Assembly: GCA_007129335.1 (NCBI GenBank)
Contig: SKVS01000343.1
Coordinates: forward strand, 1 to 5,200
Length of the DNA stretch: 5,200 nt
From: Spirochaetaceae bacterium
GTDB taxonomy: Bacteria; Spirochaetota; Spirochaetia; DSM-27196; Salinispiraceae
Direction of reading: 5' to 3'
Made by a program: the position numbers and the translations under genes. Shown here piece by piece: positions 1-5,200 of this stretch (its first letter is position 1; each line of letters begins with the position of its first letter). Below the pieces are notes generated by a model. The model worked only from the letters and a program-made list of their open reading frames with translations, ran no database searches and was not told the origin of the DNA.

Positions 1-1
1 A

Positions 2-604
2 CTGGATGCCCATAACCTTACCACCTGTGCCTGCCATGAGAGCCTTCCTAATTTGCGAAACGACAGGAAAGGAATTACCGAAAAACTGAAAACACTGGGA
101 GCAAGTTTCACCGCATTGGGAGCTCCTCCTCTGGAGAATCGCAGTATTCAGGCTTATCCTGCACTAATTCAAGAGCTTGAAGGGTACGCCCGGGAGTTTG
201 CGGCGGAGGGTATTCAATTCGGTTATCACAACCATGACTTCGAGTTCCAAATGCTCAATGGTCAAAGTATCTATGAGCATATTTTTCAACATGCCCCCAG
301 TTTGTACGCCGAACCCGACACCCACTGGATCCAAAGAGGAGGGGGCGATCCGGCAAGCTGGATTCGCAAACTGAAAGGCAGGACACCTGCGGTACATGTG
401 AAGGACTACCTTTGGCGGGATAATGCCCCCCAGTTCGCTGAAGTTGGGCATGGAAATCTGAATTGGGACGCCATTTTTGAGGCCTGTGCCTTTGCAGGGG
501 TTGAATACTACATTGTGGAGCAGGACCAACCAACTCCCGGTGTGGATATTCTGGATTCGGTCGCTTTATCCTTCGATTATCTGAGCAAAAGGTTGTCCCT
601 ATGA
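2..604 (+). CDS. Sugar phosphate isomerase/epimerase-like TIM-barrel protein (5' partial)
   Basis: The reading frame is open from the left edge of the window, so the true start lies upstream; the TTG at 53 is an internal Leu codon, not a start. About 200 C-terminal residues are visible, and family members usually have about 250-300, so an N-terminal part is missing. The xylose isomerase-like TIM-barrel family (AP endonuclease 2 fold, COG1082) is shown by HNHDFEF (first His codon at 227), EPDTHW with Asp at 317-319, the stretch GGGDP...WIRKLKGR, then VHVKDY, EVGHGNLNW and IVEQD. The Asp, His and final Glu of these motifs are the usual divalent-metal ligands at the barrel mouth. Enzymes of this family isomerise, epimerise or hydrate sugars and keto-sugars in the cytoplasm; the substrate cannot be read from sequence. 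The stop overlaps the start of the next gene by 4 nt, so the two are co-translated. The closest subgroup is probably IolE/hydroxypyruvate isomerase-like, which is inference. Confidence 0.88.
   Translation: MDAHNLTTCACHESLPNLRNDRKGITEKLKTLGASFTALGAPPLENRSIQAYPALIQELEGYAREFAAEGIQFGYHNHDFEFQMLNGQSIYEHIFQHAPSLYAEPDTHWIQRGGGDPASWIRKLKGRTPAVHVKDYLWRDNAPQFAEVGHGNLNWDAIFEACAFAGVEYYIVEQDQPTPGVDILDSVALSFDYLSKRLSL
587..592 (+). promoter_or_regulatory. Ribosome binding site of the second isomerase gene
   Basis: AAAAGG lies inside the end of the upstream gene, 8 nt before the ATG at 601. It supports the overlapping ATGA start and suggests translational coupling between the two isomerase-like genes. Confidence 0.55.
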
Positions 605-1521
605 CCCATAAACCCTACCAACTTTCGGGCATAGCAGACGAAGCCGGCCCATCCCTGACTACCCAAATAGCTGCTACCAAGGCCCTTGGCTGGCACAACA
701 TTGAAGCACGGAATATTAATGATAAAAATATTCACGATGTACCTGAACAGGAATTTGAATCCGTACTCCAGGAGATCGATGAATCGGGACTCAGCATTGA
801 CTGTTTCGCAAGCTCTGTAGCAAATTGGGCCAAGGACCCCCTGAATGAAGGGGATTTTGACCGTTCCCTTGCAGAACTGCACCGGGCAATTCCCCGGATG
901 AAACGGCTGAATACTACCTGCATTCGGGGAATGAGTTTCCGGGCATTGAAGGAATCCCGACCCGATACTCCGGAAATTGAAGATTGGATTGTTCAAAAAT
1001 TGAAAATTCTTGTGTCGGTCTGCAGTGACGCTGGAATTGTGTTCCTCCATGAAAACTGTGCCAATTTTGGCGGCCTGTCCTGGGAACATACCCTGAGGCT
1101 TGTGGAAAAAATCAACTCCCCGAATTTCCGCCTAATTTTTGACACGGGCAATCCGGTGGGCACCTTCGATCGGCGGGGAAAGCCCTGGCAGCGGCAAAAC
1201 TCCCTTGTGTTCTTCGAACAGGTCAGGGAATTTGTTGATCGAATCCATATAAAGGACGGCCGGTTCGTGGAACCAACCGAAACGACCTTTAACACAGTTG
1301 ACTATGGATGGCCAGGAGAGGGCGAGGGCATGGTTATACCGGTGTTAACCTCGGCCCTGCAAGGGGGATTTTCCGGAACCTTCTCCATTGAACCCCATAT
1401 TTCCACAATCTTGCACGATCCTGGGGCCACAGGATCAGAACCATCCAGGGACCAAAACAGTTTTGACACCTATGTGGAATATGGAAATCGACTGATGGGC
1501 ATATTGGAGGGTATTCGGTAG
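601..1521 (+). CDS. Sugar phosphate isomerase/epimerase-like TIM-barrel protein
   Basis: A complete 306-residue cytoplasmic protein of the xylose isomerase-like TIM-barrel family (COG1082). Barrel-mouth motifs appear in the expected order: IEARNIND near residue 34, FLHEN with His150 and Glu151, LIFDTGN with Asp181, RIHIKDG with His216, and FSIEPH with Glu264. The Glu/Asp/His/Glu set is the usual metal-binding site of the family. There is no signal peptide or membrane segment. The ATG at 601 is preceded by an AAAAGG site at 8 nt and overlaps the upstream stop (ATGA), so this is the downstream member of an operon. It is only a distant paralogue of its neighbour: the motif spacing is similar but the sequence differs widely, which suggests two steps on related keto-sugar or sugar-acid intermediates and not a recent duplication. 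The reaction could be epimerisation, isomerisation or hydration of a keto-sugar. The family call is firm; the substrate is unknown. Confidence 0.9.
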   Translation: MTHKPYQLSGIADEAGPSLTTQIAATKALGWHNIEARNINDKNIHDVPEQEFESVLQEIDESGLSIDCFASSVANWAKDPLNEGDFDRSLAELHRAIPRMKRLNTTCIRGMSFRALKESRPDTPEIEDWIVQKLKILVSVCSDAGIVFLHENCANFGGLSWEHTLRLVEKINSPNFRLIFDTGNPVGTFDRRGKPWQRQNSLVFFEQVREFVDRIHIKDGRFVEPTETTFNTVDYGWPGEGEGMVIPVLTSALQGGFSGTFSIEPHISTILHDPGATGSEPSRDQNSFDTYVEYGNRLMGILEGIR

Positions 1522-1571
1522 GCCAATGTGGGGGCAGCTGTATTTTTCGAACCTTTGTCAATAACCCGAAA

Positions 1572-1601
1572 CCCGAGCTGATACTCATTTATCAACTCGG
1601 G
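1572..1601. terminator. Hairpin in the convergent gap, possible bidirectional terminator
   Basis: A 12-bp stem (arms 1572-1583 and 1590-1601, starting CCCGAG and ending CTCGGG) has one C/A mismatch and a 6-nt loop. It lies 50 nt past the stop of the plus-strand isomerase gene and 51 nt past the stop of the minus-strand transporter. No U-tract follows on either strand, so it is not a textbook intrinsic terminator. Its place between convergent genes still makes a role in ending or trimming transcripts likely. Confidence 0.45.
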
Positions 1602-1602
1602 C

Positions 1603-1622
1603 TTGTGAAGGTGCATTCACAA
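1603..1622. repeat. Second hairpin (7-bp perfect inverted repeat)
   Basis: TTGTGAA (1603-1609) and TTCACAA (1616-1622) form a perfect 7-bp stem with a 6-nt loop, one base after the larger hairpin at 1572-1601. In the plus-strand transcript, loosely U-rich sequence follows. It may reinforce termination or 3'-end protection, or be an incidental palindrome. Confidence 0.4.
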
Positions 1623-1652
1623 TTAGAGTAATAGTAGTTTTGAAACCGGACC

Positions 1653-2912
1653 TTAGCCCGCTTTTTTTTCGGATTTATTGGCCGAGTAATTGTCCGAATC
1701 AACAACCAGAACAGGCTTTTTCGTGGTCAACATGATTCCAAAGGCCAGCAAGGCACAGACAGCGGCTATGTTGAACGCCACATTCAGACTGAATGCCGAA
1801 CCGATCCACCCCCCCAGAGGCGCACCAAACCCGTAGGCCAGGTACACAATGCCGTAGTTTCCCCCATAGTTCCTGGTGCCGTAAAAATCCGCGGTCAAGG
1901 ATGGGAACACCGCCATGAAGCCTCCAAAGCAGGCAGTTATGGTGAACAGGGCAAGGGCAAAAGGTACCGGTGTTTGAATGAAATTAAAGGCTACCATGGC
2001 CACAGCGGTTATAAGGGAAAACAGGGCAATGGTCCTGGTTCTGCCAAGCTTGTCGGAGACGCTGCCCCACAGAATCCTACCACCACCGTTGAATAATCCC
2101 AGCATACCAACAATGGCAGCAGCTTCTGTTACGGTCAGTCCAGCTAACTCCTGGCCAACCGGCGATGCAATGCCGATCATCATAAGTCCCGAAGCGGTAC
2201 CCACCATGAAGGAAATCCACACTCGGTAGAACGCCGGGGTCCGGAGCATTTGCCCAGGGGAAAAGTGTACCTCATTTTTCTGGGCGGTTGTGGGAATCCA
2301 GCCTGCCGGGGAATAGCCCTTGGGAGGAAGGACCATCCACTGGGCACCAAGGGTTACCAAGGCGAAAAACACCACCCCAAGAATCCGCATGGTCATGAAT
2401 GGTCCAATGGATTCAATGAGCAGGGCACCGATAGGGCTGAAAATCATGGTACCGAGCCCCATTCCAGCAACCGCAACCCCGCTTATTGCCCCACGCTTAT
2501 CGGGAAACCATTTGTTACAGGTCGCCAGGGGGGTTATGTAAGCAAAGCCGATGCCAATTCCCGATATGACGCCGTAGAACAGGTACAGGTGGAGCACCGA
2601 TGTGGCAAAGCTGGACAGGATGAGTCCTAATCCCAACAGAGCTCCACCGATTATGGTGACTTTTTTAGGTCCAATTTTGTCCTGAATAAGACCGCCGGGA
2701 ATTGCTCCGGCTGCAAAGAACAGGATGATAAGGGAGAATACAAAATTTAACGGAGCTGTCAGGGATTCGGGACTGACCCCCTGTTGGGCTGCCAGCAATA
2801 CGGCCAGGGGCTGGCGGTAAATGCTCCAGGCGTACACCGCCCCTACGCTGGGAATAATGAGCATGGTGCCCACCACGACCAGCCAACGATTCATGAGTTT
2901 ATCCTGAGACAT
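1653..2912 (-). CDS. OFA-family major facilitator superfamily transporter
   Basis: A 419-residue inner-membrane protein with about twelve hydrophobic helices in two six-helix halves and a central loop at about residues 196-227. OFA (oxalate/formate antiporter) hallmarks are the N-terminal NRW...G..YAWSIYRQPL (8-35), the MFS motif A GGLIQDKIGPKK (73-84), GIGIGFAY and WFPDKRGAISG (118-144), FNGGGRILWGSVSDKLGR (274-291, a second motif A), and FGGFMAVFPSLTADFYG with NYGGNYGIVYLAYG (329-361). Family members exchange or import small mono- or dicarboxylates such as oxalate, formate, lactate or pyruvate. Arg279 seems to match the substrate-binding Arg of OxlT in helix 8, while the helix 11 Lys of OxlT appears to be Tyr360 here, so oxalate itself is doubtful. 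The start ATG (2910-2912) is set by an AAGGA site. It converges on the isomerase operon and is separated from the barrel gene by a terminator, so it is probably its own unit. The family is confident; the substrate is unknown. Confidence 0.92.
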   Translation of the reverse strand: MSQDKLMNRWLVVVGTMLIIPSVGAVYAWSIYRQPLAVLLAAQQGVSPESLTAPLNFVFSLIILFFAAGAIPGGLIQDKIGPKKVTIIGGALLGLGLILSSFATSVLHLYLFYGVISGIGIGFAYITPLATCNKWFPDKRGAISGVAVAGMGLGTMIFSPIGALLIESIGPFMTMRILGVVFFALVTLGAQWMVLPPKGYSPAGWIPTTAQKNEVHFSPGQMLRTPAFYRVWISFMVGTASGLMMIGIASPVGQELAGLTVTEAAAIVGMLGLFNGGGRILWGSVSDKLGRTRTIALFSLITAVAMVAFNFIQTPVPFALALFTITACFGGFMAVFPSLTADFYGTRNYGGNYGIVYLAYGFGAPLGGWIGSAFSLNVAFNIAAVCALLAFGIMLTTKKPVLVVDSDNYSANKSEKKAG

Positions 2913-2919
2913 TGGTTTT

Positions 2920-2924
2920 TCCTT
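2920..2924 (-). promoter_or_regulatory. Ribosome binding site of the OFA transporter
   Basis: AAGGA on the minus strand sits 7 nt before the ATG at 2912. This is good spacing and decides the start codon. Confidence 0.7.
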
Positions 2925-2943
2925 GTGTGTAAGTAATGTGCTG

Positions 2944-2973
2944 CCAGTGCCGGCAAGTCTTAACCGGTACTGG
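2944..2973. promoter_or_regulatory. Inverted repeat in the transporter leader, possible operator or leader hairpin
   Basis: Two 10-bp arms, CCAGTGCCGG (2944-2953) and CCGGTACTGG (2964-2973), are complementary except for one G/U pair and are separated by 10 nt. The element starts 31 nt upstream of the transporter ATG and lies 14 nt beyond the end of the terminator A-run at 2988. The half-site centres are 20 bp apart, about two helical turns, which suits a dimeric regulator; as RNA it would form a stable stem. No convincing -35/-10 pair was found around it, so a promoter is not called. No U-tract follows on either strand, so it is not a typical terminator. Confidence 0.4.
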
Positions 2974-2987
2974 TGAAATCAATAGTG

Positions 2988-3022
2988 AAAAAAAACGCCG
3001 GCTCCGATTGTCCAGAGCCGGC
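2988..3022 (-). terminator. Rho-independent terminator of the lipoprotein/barrel operon
   Basis: A perfect 8-bp GC-rich stem (GCCGGCTC at 2997-3004 with GAGCCGGC at 3015-3022, 10-nt loop) is followed on the minus strand by one G and then eight T (the A-run at 2988-2995). It lies 26 nt past the barrel gene's stop at 3049. This is a canonical intrinsic terminator and separates the envelope operon from the transporter gene. Confidence 0.9.
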
Positions 3023-3048
3023 AGATGGGCGATTAAGCCCCGAGTTTT

Positions 3049-4053
3049 TTAGAACGAAAGGCTCCAGGCAAGTCCAAGGCGGTAAGTTAAATCACCGTCA
3101 TACTCAAGCTTGGCAAATACATCCAGATCCCGGGTAAATCCATACTCAACGCCTGCATTGAGAGCAAGGAAACCATTGAATACTTCAAACTCATCGGCAC
3201 CAAGAGCAACGTAATTCAAAGTAGAACCACCGTACACTTCCAGGTTGCTCAGTACATCATAAGAAAGGTTCAATGCAGTTCCGTGTGCAGCAATGTTCAT
3301 GGCTTCAGCCTCGTTGGGGAAGTCCTGGGTCATGTACCAGTCTGCAGTAACAGACAAGGGAACCACGGGAACCCGGTAACGGGCACCAACAGAGTACTTA
3401 TTTTCCTGGGTTCCAGCACCAAAGTTCATGTCGGTTTGAAACATGAGCCGGGCAAGCAGATCCTCAACTGCAAGAACATCGACACTGGTACCAATAATGT
3501 ACCGGTTATTTACTGCATCCAGATTTACACCCAGGCTGGCAATGCCGTAAACAAAGTCATATTTTCCATAGAGATTTGCCCGTTTTACCGTATCGACAAC
3601 CGGAGATCGCTGATCAGCAACCCCTGCAAAGGGAAGAACTACTGCTACATCCAAACCATCAATGGGATATGCTTCAACCATCATTGCATTTCCAGAGATC
3701 TGGTTGAAGGTTCCTACTTTGTTGGTTAATGAACGTTGTCGATAGGTATTGACCCAAAGATTTCCCGCCCGCAAGGTAACCAGATCATCGAACATCCAGA
3801 ATCGTACGGTCCAGTCGAGCAGTGCACCGGGAAAAAGATTTTCCGCTGTCATGCTGTCATAACCGAAAGCCATGGCAAAATCCACATCCCCCGAACCACC
3901 TTTGAAAATGGCCTCGTACCGGGTCCACAGTCCCATTTCCTGGTTTTCATCGATAAGGGTAATGTCCCCTTCCACATTCATAGATACATCAAGTGCTGTT
4001 AATGCAGCGGTTGCCACAAGCAGCATGAATACGATTCCAAGTATTTTTTTCAT
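3049..4053 (-). CDS. Outer-membrane beta-barrel (porin-like) protein
   Basis: A protein of 334 residues from ATG 4053. A TTG five codons further up (4068) overlaps the ribosome site GGAGGA (4061-4066) and is rejected as start. Residues 1-20 form a Sec signal peptide, starting MKKILG, with a hydrophobic core and a likely cleavage after ALTA20. The mature part has many amphipathic stretches with alternating residues (for example 57-65, 79-98, 122-140, 157-190, 199-207, 218-242, 257-280, 292-333) and ends in SLSF. The terminal Phe and the YRLGLAWSLSF strand fit the BAM recognition signal. Roughly sixteen strands can be guessed, which suggests a pore, but no specific porin family is recognised and no residue shows its substrate. 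It is the second gene of a unit with the upstream lipoprotein (28-nt gap) and is followed by a strong terminator. The envelope location is well supported; the transport role is inference. Confidence 0.8.
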   Translation of the reverse strand: MKKILGIVFMLLVATAALTALDVSMNVEGDITLIDENQEMGLWTRYEAIFKGGSGDVDFAMAFGYDSMTAENLFPGALLDWTVRFWMFDDLVTLRAGNLWVNTYRQRSLTNKVGTFNQISGNAMMVEAYPIDGLDVAVVLPFAGVADQRSPVVDTVKRANLYGKYDFVYGIASLGVNLDAVNNRYIIGTSVDVLAVEDLLARLMFQTDMNFGAGTQENKYSVGARYRVPVVPLSVTADWYMTQDFPNEAEAMNIAAHGTALNLSYDVLSNLEVYGGSTLNYVALGADEFEVFNGFLALNAGVEYGFTRDLDVFAKLEYDGDLTYRLGLAWSLSF

Positions 4054-4060
4054 TCTTTTG

Positions 4061-4066
4061 TCCTCC
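4061..4066 (-). promoter_or_regulatory. Ribosome binding site of the barrel gene
   Basis: GGAGGA on the minus strand lies 7 nt before the ATG at 4053. It is a near-perfect Shine-Dalgarno sequence and decides this start over the TTG at 4068, which falls within the site. Confidence 0.85.
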
Positions 4067-4081
4067 AATTGTTGGGATGGT

Positions 4082-5200
4082 TTAGTCGACAGCTGAGACT
4101 GTTACTGTCCAGTTCAGGTCATCAGCAGCACCTGTAGCAGGGCGGATTCTAATCATCACTTCTCCCGTTGCTGTTGCAGTAAATCTACCTTTTGTTGTTG
4201 TATCATCTTGAGTATCTTGAACCAAAGTCTGATCATCGGGATACAAATCACCACCATCGCCTTCTGTCCAGGTTAACAAGGTATCAGCTTTTATGGCCTC
4301 CGAGTCATTGATCCAAGTATTCATTTTCTTTACTGATTCTGCAGCAATAGCACTGTTCAATGCCCAATTAGGTTCAACAGTTATTGGCATACCATCAATT
4401 GTAAGCTCGTAAACAGAACCTTCAGTTAAACCAGTAATACGGAAAAATCTATCCCCTGCAGAACCAGTGGTTGGAAATGTTACGTCTTTTGCTTCGCCTA
4501 GTGTTAGTGTAATAGGCATTTCAGGGGATCGCCCAAATGGCCTATCTACCGTCACAGTTCCATCTGGTTCAATAGTTACCTTAGTATCATCCCCAAGGGT
4601 TATGAGAATATTGTCATCATCATCCACAGTAATGACTGTGAGATAAACTTCATCGTAACCAGTGCCATCAGCATTAGGAACGTAAAGAATACTGGTTTCA
4701 AAATCAAAGTAGGGAGTTAAAGCAGGAGCATCAGCTTCAACCTTTAATGTAAACACATCAGCTGGTACTGCATCTCCACCACCTCTAACTCGAATCCAGG
4801 CTTCGGTAACTCCCGTAAAGTAAGCCACAGATTTTTTATCTGTTCGTTCAAGTTGCACTAACCCACCATCTAACAAATCACCTTCATCAATGACAATCAA
4901 TGTGACTTCATTTTCAACGCTTTGCGCATCCTCAACGTTTTGGAATACATAGATACTGTTGAGATCCCAGTAATCAGCAGAGCCTGTCATTGAATCAATA
5001 GTCACTGAATACAATGTGTCAGCATCCAATCCACTAACATAAAAGTATTTAATTCCTACCATTGAATATTCTGCAGTAGTTTCACCTAAAGCTAAGGTGA
5101 TAGGTAATGCAGCTCTTGAGCCTTCAATCTCCACCGGATCCACCAGCCGGCACGAAAACACCAGCCCCACCATTGCAAGTAAAACAAGCAACTTCTTCAT
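4082..5200 (-). CDS. Lipoprotein with two diverged copies of a beta-rich, PPC-like domain
   Basis: A protein of 372 residues with its ATG exactly at the right window edge, so its ribosome site and promoter are not visible. The basic and hydrophobic leader (MKKLLVLL...) ends in LVFS|C17, a relaxed signal peptidase II lipobox; the mature protein should be lipid-anchored. Two domain copies follow, at about 32-157 and 228-372. Shared landmarks in order are PITLxLGE (33-40 / 229-236), Y-x-x-TID-x-M (64-71 / 264-271), LNS (80-82 / 281-283), GDL (107-109 / 317-319), IR[VI]R (136-139 / 350-353) and a closing strand (150-155 / 364-369). The repeat resembles bacterial pre-peptidase C-terminal (PPC) beta-sandwich domains in its late WIRVR...FTLKV pattern; this is pattern judgement, not a profile match. 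An Asp-rich linker (158-227) joins the copies. No catalytic motif is seen. It is the first visible gene of the unit with the barrel protein and may partner it at the cell surface. Function unknown. Confidence 0.82.
   Translation of the reverse strand: MKKLLVLLAMVGLVFSCRLVDPVEIEGSRAALPITLALGETTAEYSMVGIKYFYVSGLDADTLYSVTIDSMTGSADYWDLNSIYVFQNVEDAQSVENEVTLIVIDEGDLLDGGLVQLERTDKKSVAYFTGVTEAWIRVRGGGDAVPADVFTLKVEADAPALTPYFDFETSILYVPNADGTGYDEVYLTVITVDDDDNILITLGDDTKVTIEPDGTVTVDRPFGRSPEMPITLTLGEAKDVTFPTTGSAGDRFFRITGLTEGSVYELTIDGMPITVEPNWALNSAIAAESVKKMNTWINDSEAIKADTLLTWTEGDGGDLYPDDQTLVQDTQDDTTTKGRFTATATGEVMIRIRPATGAADDLNWTVTVSAVD
4085..4519 (-). repeat. Domain copy 2 of the lipoprotein
   Basis: Residues 228-372 of the lipoprotein match copy 1 in landmark order. 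They carry about 18 extra residues, mainly in the middle (about 284-336), so the duplication is old or has been remodelled. Confidence 0.65.
4730..5107 (-). repeat. Domain copy 1 of the lipoprotein
   Basis: Residues 32-157 of the lipoprotein are the shorter copy of the duplicated domain. The best-matching blocks are the first strand (PITLALGE against PITLTLGE) and the central TID-x-M block. Confidence 0.65.

Noticed and set aside
53..55. TTG as the start of the first isomerase-like gene
   Set aside because: The frame stays open to the window edge with family-like sequence upstream, so this is an internal Leu codon of a truncated gene.
577..1089. Minus-strand open frame of 170 codons opposite the second isomerase
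   Set aside because: It is antisense to a well-supported enzyme gene and has no recognisable domain or independent ribosome site; it is a shadow.
1661..1668. T8 run as a plus-strand terminator tail
   Set aside because: It encodes Lys-Lys near the transporter C-terminus, and no stable stem directly precedes it on the plus strand.
2250..2630. Plus-strand open frame opposite the transporter
   Set aside because: The translation is low-complexity and Gly/His-rich with no domain; it is a shadow of the OFA gene.
3027..3050. Plus-strand terminator (GGGC...GCCC followed by six T)
   Set aside because: The stem is only 4 bp, the T-run is displaced from it, and no plus-strand gene lies upstream to be terminated; the T-run mostly encodes the C-terminal Phe and stop of the minus-strand barrel gene.
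4044..4050. A7 homopolymer just after the barrel start codon as a phase-variation tract
   Set aside because: Seven bases is short, and Lys-Lys after Met is normal for signal peptides; nothing else suggests slippage.
4054..4068. TTG start giving a five-residue longer barrel protein
   Set aside because: The TTG lies inside the GGAGGA ribosome site; the ATG at 4053 has ideal spacing and begins a clean signal peptide.

Overview
The window looks like chromosomal DNA of a Gram-negative bacterium with an outer membrane: it carries a signal-peptide-bearing beta-barrel protein ending in Phe and a signal peptidase II lipoprotein with a relaxed lipobox. Together with strong GGAGG-type ribosome sites and mid-range GC, this gives an impression of a free-living spirochaete (Spirochaetales). 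That placement is inference, not proven by any marker gene here. No rRNA, tRNA, CRISPR array, insertion sequence or phage gene was seen.

Layout. (1) Positions 2-1521, plus strand: two xylose-isomerase-like TIM-barrel proteins (COG1082 sugar phosphate isomerase/epimerase superfamily) in tandem. The first is cut by the left window edge, and the second starts on an ATGA overlap with the first's stop. (2) Positions 1522-1652: a short convergent gap with two neighbouring hairpins. (3) Positions 1653-2912, minus strand: a 12-helix major facilitator transporter of the oxalate/formate antiporter (OFA) family. (4) Positions 2913-3048: its leader, with a 10-bp inverted repeat, followed by a canonical intrinsic terminator that ends the next transcription unit. 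(5) Positions 3049-5200, minus strand: a two-gene unit encoding first a lipoprotein (4082-5200) and then, 28 nt downstream, an outer-membrane beta-barrel protein (3049-4053).

How the parts fit. The isomerase pair is probably the end of a sugar or sugar-acid catabolic operon whose other genes lie to the left. The OFA transporter faces it and is a separate unit, probably moving a small carboxylate. The lipoprotein/barrel pair is an envelope unit. The lipoprotein is the least familiar item: it holds two diverged copies of a roughly 125-145-residue beta-rich domain joined by an acidic linker, and its body is clearly more AT-rich than its own signal-peptide end and the neighbouring genes. No clear novel defence, mobile or RNA system is visible; the lipoprotein/barrel pair is the best candidate for something undescribed.
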